From positions 1-64,000 of the forward strand of contig JBFICW010000009.1 in the NCBI GenBank assembly GCA_041581635.1: a DNA stretch of 64,000 nt. Direction: 5' to 3'. The position numbers were made by a program, and so were the translations under genes. Every line of letters starts with the position of its first letter. Position 1 is the stretch's first letter. Below are positions 25,322 through 34,031 of this stretch, in pieces. Under the pieces are notes generated by a model. That model saw only the letters and a list, made by a program, of their open reading frames with translations, searched no databases and was not told where the DNA came from. Source of the DNA: Porticoccus sp041581635. GTDB lineage: Bacteria > Pseudomonadota > Gammaproteobacteria > Pseudomonadales > Porticoccaceae.

Positions 25322-25996
25322 ATGATAGAACTCTACACTGCTGCAACGCCCAACGGCCATAAAATCAGTATTGCGCTGGAAGAAATGGGACTCCCCTATA
25401 ACATCCACCACCTGAGTCTGAGCAAACAAGAACAAAAAGAATCCGACTACCTGGAACTGAATCCCAACGGCCGAATCCCCACTATTATTGACCGCGACAA
25501 CGATGATTTTGTGGTGTTCGAATCCGGTGCTATTTTGATTTACCTGGCGGAAAAAACCGGCCAACTGTTACCCGGCGACCTCAAAGAGCGCTCACGCGCT
25601 ATTCAATGGTTGATGTTTCAAATGGGCGGCATCGGCCCCATGATGGGACAGGCCAACGTCTGGTTCCGCTATTGGGAAGAAACCTACCAACCCGCCATCG
25701 ACCGCTACCAACACGAAGTGAAACGCTTATTTGGCGTATTGGATGGACATCTCAAAGGCCGCGAGTACCTCACCGACGAGCTCAGCATTGCCGATATCGC
25801 CAACTGGGCCTGGGTAAGAATCTACGATTGGTCTGGGGTTCCCATCGACGACTTTCCTCACCTATCCGCCTGGTTAGACCGGCTCAATCAACGCCCCGCT
25901 TTTCAAAAAGGCATCAATACCCCACCCTCAGAATACGAGCAGGAAGCAAAGGCAGAAGATTTTGTGAAGGGTGCGAGAAATATGTTGCTAAAGTGA
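25322..25996 (+). CDS. Glutathione S-transferase, YfcG/nu-class-like disulfide-bond oxidoreductase
   Basis: This 224-residue protein has an N-terminal thioredoxin fold starting MIELYTAATPNGHKISIALEE and a C-terminal helical domain from about residue 90. The TPNGxK motif, FESGAILIYLAEKTG and the QWLMFQMGGIGPMMGQ segment are typical of the YfcG/YghU group, which reduces disulfides with glutathione. The start at 25322 is chosen because it matches the family N-terminus and AAGGTTCC precedes it; the longer reading from 25295 adds nine unsupported residues. Confidence 0.9.
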   Translation: MIELYTAATPNGHKISIALEEMGLPYNIHHLSLSKQEQKESDYLELNPNGRIPTIIDRDNDDFVVFESGAILIYLAEKTGQLLPGDLKERSRAIQWLMFQMGGIGPMMGQANVWFRYWEETYQPAIDRYQHEVKRLFGVLDGHLKGREYLTDELSIADIANWAWVRIYDWSGVPIDDFPHLSAWLDRLNQRPAFQKGINTPPSEYEQEAKAEDFVKGARNMLLK

Positions 25997-26152
25997 TGCG
26001 GTATATTTATTAACGGCGACCAGAGTCTGCACAACACTGTTTAAAACAACGTAACATCTTGATTTTTGACGATAAAAACTGAAACACCTATCGCTCACAC
26101 CCCGAAAACAAGGGGCAAAGTGATAGAGTGCCCGAGTCTTTATAATTAGCTG

Positions 26153-26638
26153 TTAAGTTGCTAAAAGGGAATCGCAGCTATGGGAAAAAGTTATCGTAGG
26201 AGACGTAGCAATAACATCGTATCTGTAATTCCAGATATTGTGCATATTGCTTCGAGATTGCCTTGGTGGGGAGCGCTACTGACAGGCATTCTCTCCTACT
26301 TCCTTATCGCTATTGTGCTTAGTGGTTACATCGAAGGGTATATTGCAAGTCAAGCCGGTAGCAAATTCTACGGCGTCATAGAGACTCGCTATGGTCGTTT
26401 GGTGCACGTATGTAATTGGGTGGGTATAGCGTGTTTTATTGCCGGGCTGTTCTTTGCAATTCGTAATTACTTTGTGTTCAACCGTGCTAGTAGCAACGAA
26501 AAAGGTATTGTTGCATTTCTTTCTAAATTAATAGGACGCAGCATTGACTAGCCGCAACTGAACAAGCGCATGTTGTTCGCCCCTGCGGGGCTGGGACCTC
26601 CGTTCCGCTGCGCTTCACTACGGCCCCAAGTGCTGGCG
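26153..26638 (+). mobile_element. Solitary integron gene cassette (one ORF plus attC)
   Basis: The left boundary is G|TTAAGT (26152-26158) and the right boundary is G|TTAGGC (26638-26644); both match the GTTRRRY recombination core. Between them is one short gene starting 27 bases after the left boundary, with an attC-like hairpin right after its stop. The R'' core of the attC (ACTGAAC) is complementary, with one mismatch, to the left-boundary core (GTTAAGT), as expected if both came from one circular cassette. No integrase gene lies in the window, so it is an orphan cassette or the remnant of an array. Confidence 0.72.
26180..26551 (+). CDS. Cassette-encoded small membrane protein of unknown function
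   Basis: This 123-residue protein has a very basic N-terminus (GKSYRRRRSNN) and two predicted transmembrane segments, about residues 30-52 (WWGALLTGILSYFLIAIVL) and 80-103 (VCNWVGIACFIAGLFFAIRN). An extracytoplasmic loop of about 28 residues lies between them. The positive-inside rule places both ends in the cytoplasm. The layout resembles the N-terminal membrane region of some cassette-borne Mrr-like nucleases, but no nuclease domain follows, so that link is weak. It fills the integron cassette almost completely and has GGGAAT upstream as a possible ribosome binding site. Confidence 0.7.
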   Translation: MGKSYRRRRSNNIVSVIPDIVHIASRLPWWGALLTGILSYFLIAIVLSGYIEGYIASQAGSKFYGVIETRYGRLVHVCNWVGIACFIAGLFFAIRNYFVFNRASSNEKGIVAFLSKLIGRSID

Positions 26639-26644
26639 TTAGGC
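26557..26644 (+). repeat. attC recombination site (59-base element)
   Basis: This 88-base imperfect palindrome starts with ACTGAAC (R'') and ends with GTTAGGC (R'). Inner boxes AGCGC (26565-26569) and GTGCT (about 26630-26634) are complementary with one G.T pair. The GC-rich centre (CCCCTGCGGGGCTGGGACC, then CTACGGCCCC) is like known cassette attC sites. The recombination point is between G26638 and T26639. Confidence 0.75.
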
Positions 26645-26784
26645 CGCATACTGTATCTCGGTCGTATGACCGCTTCCGTCCCACGGAGCCACTGACCATT
26701 TGATTGGTGGCCGGGCGCATAAATACCCTCCTGTTTTGAACTATACTCAAGTGTGTTCTCACATTTCTTGCCGAAGGAGAATTC

Positions 26785-28326
26785 ATGCCCGCTAAATTCA
26801 AACTTTTTGATCTCACAACGGTGTGTTTCGTGCTCCTCTTGAGCAACACCAGTTTTGCTTATGAAGGTCATCAAGAGCAGGACATGATAATCCCGAACCT
26901 GGGAGATTTGGGCTTGGTTAACTTCCCTGTGTCATGTAGCGACGCTGCCCAAAAAGCCATGAATACAGGTGTTGGACTTTTACACCACATGATGTACGCG
27001 CAGGCTGAGCAATTGTATGGAGCATGGATAGAAAAAGAATCAGATTGCGCCATGTTGTACTGGGGGTATTCTATGACCCTGTTTCATCCTCTGTGGCCTG
27101 ATACTATTACAGATGAAGCACTGGATAGAGGTGCTTCTGCGATCAAAAAAGCCCTGACGCTCGACACCACAGAACGCGAATCATATTATATTCGGGCAGC
27201 AGCAGAGTATTACAATAACTGGAAAAACACCGCTGACGATTCACGAATCAAAGCTTGGGCAGCAGCTCAGGAGACCGTTTACCGGAAATATCGCACCGAC
27301 ATTGACGCAGCAGCATTTTATGCCCTTTCCCAAATTGTAACGGCTCCTAAAACAGACCCAACTTTTAACCAAAATAGAAAAGCGGGCGCCCTTCTCGAAG
27401 AACTAAATGCGATATCACCCACTCATCCGGGGTCGATTCATTACACTATTCATGCCTATGACAACGCGCCTCTGGCTGAGCTGGCGATAGATTATGCAAG
27501 AGCGTACGACAGGATAGCGCCCGATGTTCCGCATGCACTACATATGCCCAGTCATATTTTCGTAAGATTGGGTATGTGGGATGACGTCATAAGCTGGAAT
27601 ATTCGTTCCGCGAAAGCTGCATTGAAATACCCAACAAAGGGCAGCACCAGCATGCACTACATTCATGCCATGGATTACTTAATCTATGGCCTTTTGCAGA
27701 CAGGGAAAGGGGACGAGGCGAGGCGAGCCATGGAGGAAATAGACGCTCATCAACCCGTGCAAGCGACTTTCCCAGCGGCATATGCCTTTGCAGCAATCCC
27801 GGCCAGGTTAGCTTTAGAGCAACAACTATGGCAGCAAGCAAGCGTGATAAAAACGCGATACCCGGAATACATCGCCTGGGAAAAATTCCCACAGGTTGAG
27901 GCTATAACTTATTACGCTCGAGGACTTGGGGCCGCAAGAATGGGAGACACAAAGAGAGCTCGGGAAAACGTAGATGTCCTTGATGCGCTATTTGAAAAAA
28001 CGTTGGCAATTAGCCCCGATTATTGGGCTCCGCTCGTAGATGCGCAACGGCAAGTTATAAATGCCTGGATAAGCTATCACACTGGAGACATATCAGGTGC
28101 AGTGGCTCAGCTTCGACAAGCTGCCGATCTTGAAGATTCAATCGACAAAAACCCCGTAACGCCGGGAGCTGTTCTTCCGGCAAGGGAGTTACTGGCAGAC
28201 ATGTTGATGCTGAACAGAAATTATTCTGGCGCTCTGTCTGCCTATGAAAAAAGTCTGACCGTTAGTCCAAACAGGTCAAATAGTCTGGCGGGGGTTACCA
28301 GGGCAAAATTGGCTATGGCGCAATAG
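26785..28326 (+). CDS. Exported TPR-repeat protein
   Basis: This 513-residue protein has a signal peptide (about residues 1-25, ending NTSFAYE) and several TPR-like helical repeats. Clear ones are TGVGLLHHMMYAQAEQLY and DCAMLYWGYSMTLFHPLWPD near the N-terminus, and NYSGALSAYEKSLTVSPNRS at the end. The LHH...YWGYSMT...HPLW pattern and HALHMPSHIFVRLGMWDDVI belong to a widespread family of secreted TPR proteins of unknown function, probably protein-binding in the periplasm. AAGGAG lies seven bases upstream of the ATG. It starts 146 bases after the attC core and is probably not part of that cassette. Confidence 0.8.
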   Translation: MPAKFKLFDLTTVCFVLLLSNTSFAYEGHQEQDMIIPNLGDLGLVNFPVSCSDAAQKAMNTGVGLLHHMMYAQAEQLYGAWIEKESDCAMLYWGYSMTLFHPLWPDTITDEALDRGASAIKKALTLDTTERESYYIRAAAEYYNNWKNTADDSRIKAWAAAQETVYRKYRTDIDAAAFYALSQIVTAPKTDPTFNQNRKAGALLEELNAISPTHPGSIHYTIHAYDNAPLAELAIDYARAYDRIAPDVPHALHMPSHIFVRLGMWDDVISWNIRSAKAALKYPTKGSTSMHYIHAMDYLIYGLLQTGKGDEARRAMEEIDAHQPVQATFPAAYAFAAIPARLALEQQLWQQASVIKTRYPEYIAWEKFPQVEAITYYARGLGAARMGDTKRARENVDVLDALFEKTLAISPDYWAPLVDAQRQVINAWISYHTGDISGAVAQLRQAADLEDSIDKNPVTPGAVLPARELLADMLMLNRNYSGALSAYEKSLTVSPNRSNSLAGVTRAKLAMAQ

Positions 28327-28470
28327 CTTTCTTGTGGAAAGACTGCCGGGCACTGACTTAATCAGACTAAATCGAGCGTATGACCGATTGCGAAAACCCT
28401 TTATGCATTATCGCAGGCTGTCTCACAAGGCGCTGCAGCTGAACTTTGGCATCAGGTATAACTCATTCTA

Positions 28471-28686
28471 ATGATCATAGAAATTACAGCCCCCGTATGT
28501 AAATGTGCTGAAGATGAAACTATCTTTTTTTCGCGACTACGTGGAATACCTGGCTACGATAACGTTGTTGGCAAGGGACTGAATTTATACTTAACGCTGG
28601 AAACAGCATCTGAAAAAGAGGTTATCGATGCGCTACAAGACATTTGTAATATGTGGAACACTACATTTAAAGTCATCAGTAAATGA
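28471..28686 (+). CDS. Small hypothetical protein
   Basis: This 71-residue acidic protein starts MIIEITAPVCKCAEDETIFF and continues with SRLRGIPGYDNVVGKG. I do not recognise a family. It looks like one alpha/beta domain: an N-terminal strand, a short loop with two cysteines (CKC), strands around YLTLET, a helix (EKEVIDALQDICNMWN) and a final strand (TTFKVISK). No signal peptide is seen. No clear ribosome binding site precedes the ATG, so the gene is likely but not certain. It lies alone between the TPR gene and the convergent transglutaminase gene. Confidence 0.5.
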   Translation: MIIEITAPVCKCAEDETIFFSRLRGIPGYDNVVGKGLNLYLTLETASEKEVIDALQDICNMWNTTFKVISK

Positions 28687-28759
28687 TGCTTTTTATATCA
28701 AAATATTTTATCTCGCTTTGCATTAAAACGAGCCGTCACTTCTTTTTCAAATCCACAGC

Positions 28760-30775
28760 TTATTTTATTCGCCTTATCGCTTTCTTCATTGGAGTCAATC
28801 TATTGTTGCTCTCATTGCCATAACGCATATGCTCATAAACCGTATTGATGGCTTTCACCTGTCGCGCTAAGTCGGGCCGTTGCTCGGCAACCCGCTGTGC
28901 GTAATCTCTTGGCCCCTCCCCTGCATTTCGGGGAATACCGGCCTTCTCTAATTTTTTACATAGATGCAGGAACATTCGGTCGAGTTCATCGTGTTTGGCA
29001 CTCAATCCGTGTCGCAATTGCCAGAGGGCTAACAGACCTAGAATGACACCGCCGGAGATTAACAGGGCCAGGGCAATTCTGAGTGGGTTGTAGGCACCCA
29101 ACCATTTTTCGAGTAAGTTTTCCTGAATGTTATCGTAACCCAATACCCAACGTGCCCAGCTGTAATTGAGTGAGTCTAGCTTCAAGCGTAACTGGTTGAG
29201 CCAGTTGATATGGCGAAAACGCATCAGCGACAGGGGCGAGTCGGCTAAAAAACCTTCGTTATTTCCCAGAGCTGCCTCAAGGTTCGCTTCTATGCGTTCC
29301 GGGGCGACCGCAGCGGTGGGATCGACTCTGACCCACCCTTCGCCTTCGAGCCACACCTCAGCCCAAGCGTGAGCATCGTACTGTCGAACCAACAGGTAGT
29401 TATCCGGGTGCCTCTCTCCGCCTTGGTAACCGGCCACAACTCTGGCTGGAACCCCTGCGGCACGCATAAAGAACACGAAGCTACTGGAGTAATGTTCACA
29501 AAAACCCCGCTGGGTATCGAACAAAAATTCATCCACGCTGTGTTTACCCAGGAGTGGTGGTTGTAACGTGTAGACAAATTGCTGGTTATATAATCCCAGC
29601 ACCTTCTGAATCAGAGCTTTATCATCACCGACATCTCTCCGCCAACGTTGGGCTAATGCCACAGTCCGCGGGTTAAACCCTTTGGGTATATGAAGCTCAG
29701 TGGCACGACGGAAATTGGATAAGTTATTCGCTTCAATCGAGTAATCGAGCCAGCTATCGACCTCGTACTGTTTTTTTACGGTGACCGGCTCGGAGGCTAT
29801 AAGCCGGTAATCTCTGGTGAGGGCTATATTGGTATTTTGGGGAACCGGGGTCGCCAAGCTATAGAGCCAGGGTTGTTGAGAGGGCTCCATGACCACACTG
29901 TAATGCGTTCTCTCCCCGCGGCGTTCTATCAAGGCGTCCCACGGCTGTTTTGACTTACCAAACCACTGTAACGGGCTGCCCTCAAACAGACCAGCAGGGT
30001 CAAAATCATCACGTTTAGACCGCGACCACTGGCGACCATCAAAATTTGAGAGTACCAGCCCTCGCCAATAGAGTTGATGCTGACGGGGTATTGGCCCCTC
30101 AAAGCTGACCCGAAAGGCCAAATCGGCAGATCGACCCAGACGGCTGTAATCTCCCGGTGTCATGGTATCGGTGACGCCCGTTTTTGCACTATGACTCGGT
30201 ATAGGCACCGACCAAAGGGAACCCAGCCTGGGCATCATTATAAACAGCAGGATCATTAACGGGATGGCCTGCAACAACAGCACAGAGGCTTTCTTTAAAG
30301 GCCTTAGTGGATGAATAGTGGCATCGCCTTGGTGCAACCCCACCAGTGCCGCCACCACCAATAGCAAACAACCCAGAAGGTAAACCGCATTCCCCATACT
30401 TTGATCAAACAAGGGCTGCACGGCGGCCACAAAAAAGGCTAAAAAGACCACAAGCAGAGCATCTCGGCGATGCTCCATTTCTATAAGTTTAAGGGTGTAG
30501 GCTGTCACCAGCAGCGCAACCATTGGCTCTAAGCCTATGGGCTTTCCATACTCCAGAAACAACCCTGCCAGACACATTGCCAATAACAGCAGTTTTATTA
30601 CGCGGTTTGGGATTGGCCAGACTCCCCGATAGCGCTGTACTCGCCAAATAATCGCTACCAATGCGGCGGCGATAATCCACTGTGGTAGATGAGCCGCATG
30701 GATAAAAACCACAGCGATAAAAGCCAGTAGAAGCCATATCAACGCGTTTCTATTAATTTGCCACGAAGGTATCAC
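28760..30775 (-). CDS. tgpA: TgpA-type membrane transglutaminase-like protein
   Basis: This 671-residue protein has six or so transmembrane helices in the first 190 residues, a periplasmic DUF3488/transglutaminase-core region, one further helix near 560 (LRIALALLISGGVILGLLAL) and a C-terminal DUF4129 domain. The Cys-His-Asp triad is visible: Cys in RGFCEHYSSS (about 424), His in YDAHAWAEVW (about 466) and Asp in RVDPTA (about 482). The Pseudomonas homologue TgpA is essential and acts in the periplasm. It starts at GTG and overlaps the DUF58 stop by four bases. With moxR and DUF58 it forms the well-known three-gene module. Confidence 0.92.
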   Translation of the reverse strand: MIPSWQINRNALIWLLLAFIAVVFIHAAHLPQWIIAAALVAIIWRVQRYRGVWPIPNRVIKLLLLAMCLAGLFLEYGKPIGLEPMVALLVTAYTLKLIEMEHRRDALLVVFLAFFVAAVQPLFDQSMGNAVYLLGCLLLVVAALVGLHQGDATIHPLRPLKKASVLLLQAIPLMILLFIMMPRLGSLWSVPIPSHSAKTGVTDTMTPGDYSRLGRSADLAFRVSFEGPIPRQHQLYWRGLVLSNFDGRQWSRSKRDDFDPAGLFEGSPLQWFGKSKQPWDALIERRGERTHYSVVMEPSQQPWLYSLATPVPQNTNIALTRDYRLIASEPVTVKKQYEVDSWLDYSIEANNLSNFRRATELHIPKGFNPRTVALAQRWRRDVGDDKALIQKVLGLYNQQFVYTLQPPLLGKHSVDEFLFDTQRGFCEHYSSSFVFFMRAAGVPARVVAGYQGGERHPDNYLLVRQYDAHAWAEVWLEGEGWVRVDPTAAVAPERIEANLEAALGNNEGFLADSPLSLMRFRHINWLNQLRLKLDSLNYSWARWVLGYDNIQENLLEKWLGAYNPLRIALALLISGGVILGLLALWQLRHGLSAKHDELDRMFLHLCKKLEKAGIPRNAGEGPRDYAQRVAEQRPDLARQVKAINTVYEHMRYGNESNNRLTPMKKAIRRIK

Positions 30776-31806
30776 CGGGGCTTTTTCCTCTGCTGTGGCT
30801 TTCTCACTCGCGAGCGTTGTTGTGCTTCTTGCCTAGAGTCAGATGCTTCATACAACGCCAGCTCACGAAGTATTCTCAGTCGATGCGCCTCATTGTTATC
30901 GGGCATGATTTCGATACCGGGTAATCTCAGACCATAAGCCTTGTTGGTGGCTGAAACCTGTAACACGCCACCACAGAGTCGAGATAAACGAGACTCGCGA
31001 TCGATATCAGGAAAGTCATCCCAGTCCAACCAGATGCGCTCATCCTGATAGTCGGCATAGTGCTTGGTGTACATGCCCTGCTCCTTGGCATATTGCTTCC
31101 AGGCGATTTTTTTCAACGAGTCACCCTGTTGGTAATCGTTGAGGCCGACAAAGTCTTCACTGCCATCTTCTCGATGATGCGGGCCATCGCCTCGACTGTG
31201 AGCAGACAGGGTTTGGGGTGAAGCAGCGATAGGTTGGGGGTAAACCAGGCAACTAATATCAAAATCCAGCTTGGTCCAGACTCGGAGCAAACCCAGAGGA
31301 TAGACGCTTTCAACCGTCAACCTTCCCGGGTTGTAAAGACCACGTCTCGGTGCAAACAACGGCACTTTTATGTGGACGTCCCCCCTGCCACAAAGTGTCG
31401 TGATGACCGCCTCATCTCCCTCGAAGGATAAGCTCAAACTCTCACGGCAGTGTGATTGGTCTTGACTCAAAATAAGATCAACGACCGATTGCTCTCCCGC
31501 AAAGGTAGGGTTTGCTCTGAAAAATTTTAGTGTTAGCCCCGACAAATTAGAAAAGGTATGGAGAATCGTAATGACAAATACGGCGGCCAAAAGACAGGTT
31601 ATGCCAAACACCAGATTGTTTTCGTAATTGGTGGCCACCAGCCAGCAAAGCACGATCAACAGTAAAAAACCAAAACCTGCTTTGGAGGGAAAGATAAACA
31701 GACTGCGGTTATTCAAGGTCACAGAACGAGAAGGTGGTAGCCGTCGATAAGCCCAGCGTGAGAAGTGGTCGCGGAAAAACTGCCCCACCCTCTCAATCAT
31801 CGTCAT
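30772..31806 (-). CDS. DUF58 domain protein of the MoxR-DUF58-transglutaminase module
   Basis: This 344-residue protein has two N-terminal transmembrane helices (about 36-80: FPSKAGFGFLLLIVLCWLVA and NNLVFGITCLLAAVFVITIL). A soluble DUF58 domain follows, with the signature DFVGLNDYQQGDSLKKIAWKQYAK (about 215-238). The DUF58 fold is vWA-like and is thought to work with the MoxR ATPase as a chaperone pair. The C-terminus is basic (RSRVRKPQQRKKPR). It lies 40 bases after moxR and overlaps tgpA, so all three are one operon. Confidence 0.9.
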   Translation of the reverse strand: MTMIERVGQFFRDHFSRWAYRRLPPSRSVTLNNRSLFIFPSKAGFGFLLLIVLCWLVATNYENNLVFGITCLLAAVFVITILHTFSNLSGLTLKFFRANPTFAGEQSVVDLILSQDQSHCRESLSLSFEGDEAVITTLCGRGDVHIKVPLFAPRRGLYNPGRLTVESVYPLGLLRVWTKLDFDISCLVYPQPIAASPQTLSAHSRGDGPHHREDGSEDFVGLNDYQQGDSLKKIAWKQYAKEQGMYTKHYADYQDERIWLDWDDFPDIDRESRLSRLCGGVLQVSATNKAYGLRLPGIEIMPDNNEAHRLRILRELALYEASDSRQEAQQRSRVRKPQQRKKPR

Positions 31807-31846
31807 AACTCCTATGATGCAACTCAGCTATCTATCAAGTGGGTAA

Positions 31847-32764
31847 CTAGATAATATCCACGGAATTGAGTACCCGCTGAACCAGCACCTCTCCAGACTG
31901 GCCAGAAAACTCGGCTGACCCTCGCAACCGATGCCCTGTAACACTGGGCAATACCGCCTGTATATCTTCAGGAATCACATATTGGCGACCCTGAATTAAT
32001 GCCCAAGCCCTGGCACACTGCAATGTGGCCAGTGCACCTCGCGGTGAAAGCCCGGAGAAAAACATGGGGTCATCGCGAGTAAACTGGACGAGTCGTTGCA
32101 GGTAGTCCACCAGACTGTCGGATACGGTGACTTGCATTACCTGCTGCTGAATATTCAACAATTGCTCGGCGGTGATGAGCGATGGAATAGTGGCAAGCCG
32201 AGTTCTAGGATCGACGCCTGAAAGCATTTCACGCTCCGAAGCCGGGTCTGGGTAGCCCAGTTCAATGCGCATTAAAAAGCGATCTAACTGGGATTCTGGC
32301 AATGGAAACGTGCCTGCCTGAGTCGTTGGGTTTTGCGTCGCAATCACAAAGAATGGTTTGGGTAATGGCCGGGTATCGCCTTCAACAGTGACCTGCCCTT
32401 CGGCCATGGCTTCCAATAATGCACTTTGGGTTTTAGGCGTGGTCCGATTAATTTCATCCGCCAGTAAAAGCTGATTAAAGATAGGGCCAGGGTGGAACTC
32501 AAAATGTGCTTTGGTTCTATCGTAGATAGAAACCCCGAGAATATCTGCCGGAAGCAAATCGCTGGTAAATTGAATGCGACTGAAGGAAAGACCCAACACC
32601 TTGGCCAATGCATGAGCCAGCGTCGTTTTTCCCATGCCGGGAAGATCCTCAATCAGCAAGTGGCCTTGAGCAAACAAGCACGCCAGTGACAGGGTAATTT
32701 GCTTTTGTTTGCCTATCAGCACCTTGCTGACGTGGGTAATAATCGCATCAACTGCTTTTTGCAT
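31847..32764 (-). CDS. MoxR-family AAA+ ATPase
   Basis: This 305-residue MoxR ATPase is thought to act as a chaperone that assembles or activates its partner through a vWA-like protein. Walker A is GMGKTT (about 40-45) and Walker B is LLADEINRTTPKTQSALLEAM. The MoxR-specific FFVIATQNPTTQAGTFPLPE and ESQLDRFLMRIELGYPD segments follow. The C-terminal lid has SPRGALATLQCARAWALIQG. It is the first gene of the operon with DUF58 and tgpA. Confidence 0.93.
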   Translation of the reverse strand: MQKAVDAIITHVSKVLIGKQKQITLSLACLFAQGHLLIEDLPGMGKTTLAHALAKVLGLSFSRIQFTSDLLPADILGVSIYDRTKAHFEFHPGPIFNQLLLADEINRTTPKTQSALLEAMAEGQVTVEGDTRPLPKPFFVIATQNPTTQAGTFPLPESQLDRFLMRIELGYPDPASEREMLSGVDPRTRLATIPSLITAEQLLNIQQQVMQVTVSDSLVDYLQRLVQFTRDDPMFFSGLSPRGALATLQCARAWALIQGRQYVIPEDIQAVLPSVTGHRLRGSAEFSGQSGEVLVQRVLNSVDII

Positions 32765-32831
32765 GGTGCCTGCTACTCCGCTGGCATTGTCGCTGACACT
32801 TTGACGAACAACGTCTATGTAAATCTATGGA

Positions 32832-34031
32832 TTAGATCGCGGAAAGCCCCCGCGCCAAATCAGCTTTAATATCGGCTATGTCTTCCAATCCTACCGCAAT
32901 GCGTATCAGGTTTTCAGTGATCCCCGTCTCGGCTTTTTGTTCATCGGTCAAACGACCATGTGTTGTCGTCGCCGGATGTACGATGGTGGTTTTCACATCG
33001 CCAAGGTTCGCTGTCAGGGAGAGCACCCGGGTACTATCTATGACCTTCCATGCCTGCTCCCGAGCGCCTTTGACCCGAAATGACAAAACACCACCAAAGG
33101 CTCTTTGCTGCTTGGCAGCAACAGCATGCCCGGGGTGATCCGTGAGTCCAGCATAAAAGACACGCTCCACCTGAGGCTGTTGCTGCAACCACAGAGCGAG
33201 CTCAAGTGCATTGGCTGAATGAGCCTCCATTCTCAACCTGAGCGTTTCCAACCCTTTCAGGAACACCCAGGCATTAAAGGGGCTCATGGTAGGCCCGGCA
33301 CTGCGAATAAAGGATAAAACCTCGCCCACTAGCTCACTATTGCCCGCCACGACACCACCCATACAGCGACCTTGACCATCCAGATACTTGGTCGCAGAGT
33401 GAACCACTAAGTCTGCACCCAGCATGAGCGGCTGCTGAAGTGCCGGGCTGCAAAAACAATTATCGACCACTAACAGTGCATTATTGCTGTGGGCCAACGC
33501 CGCCAATGCCGTGATATCTGCCACCTCGCACAAGGGGTTAGACGGTGTTTCGATAAATAACAACTTGGTTTTTGGCGTCAAAGCCTGCTGCCATTGGTCG
33601 AGCTCAGTTAATGGCACAAAGGTCGTCTCAATACCGAACCGTCGAAGATATTTATCCAGCAAGACCGTCGTCGTACCAAATACATTGCGGGAGCAGACCA
33701 CATGATCACCCGACTCTAGCAGGGCAATACAAGTACTGAGAATAGCGGCCATCCCAGAGGAGGTAGCCACGGCCTGCTCGGCACCTTCGAGAGCTGCGAT
33801 ACGCTCTTCAAAAGTGCGTACTGTGGGATTGGTATAGCGAGAATAAACGTTACCCGGCTTCTCGCCAGAAAAGCGAGCCGCGGCCTCAGCGGAATCTTCA
33901 AAGACATAGCTTGAGGTTAAAAACAGCGGCTCTCCGTGTTCGCCTTCTGCCGTACGCACATGGCCAGCCCTTATGGCCAGAGTGTCTAGTCCAGCACCGG
34001 CCAAAGGGTCAAAACTGTCATCGTCTATCAT
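32832..34031 (-). CDS. metZ: O-succinylhomoserine sulfhydrylase
   Basis: This 399-residue PLP enzyme of the Cys/Met metabolism family makes homocysteine from O-succinylhomoserine and sulfide. The N-terminus (LDTLAIRAGHVRTAEGEHGE) is typical of MetZ. The YSRYTNPTVRTFEERIAALEGAE block and the PLP lysine in VVHSATKYLDGQGR are present. The location directly after purF is the conserved Pseudomonas-type arrangement and supports MetZ over MetB or MetC. The ATG starts immediately after the purF stop codon with no gap, so translation is probably coupled. Confidence 0.94.
   Translation of the reverse strand: MIDDDSFDPLAGAGLDTLAIRAGHVRTAEGEHGEPLFLTSSYVFEDSAEAAARFSGEKPGNVYSRYTNPTVRTFEERIAALEGAEQAVATSSGMAAILSTCIALLESGDHVVCSRNVFGTTTVLLDKYLRRFGIETTFVPLTELDQWQQALTPKTKLLFIETPSNPLCEVADITALAALAHSNNALLVVDNCFCSPALQQPLMLGADLVVHSATKYLDGQGRCMGGVVAGNSELVGEVLSFIRSAGPTMSPFNAWVFLKGLETLRLRMEAHSANALELALWLQQQPQVERVFYAGLTDHPGHAVAAKQQRAFGGVLSFRVKGAREQAWKVIDSTRVLSLTANLGDVKTTIVHPATTTHGRLTDEQKAETGITENLIRIAVGLEDIADIKADLARGLSAI

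Noticed and set aside
26523..26874. Two minus-strand frames of about 108 residues over the attC site
   Set aside because: They run through a structured recombination site and into the TPR gene start; no motif is seen.
26640..28470. TPR gene as a second integron cassette
   Set aside because: The region after its stop has no attC-like palindrome or GTTRRRY boundary, so it is treated as chromosomal.
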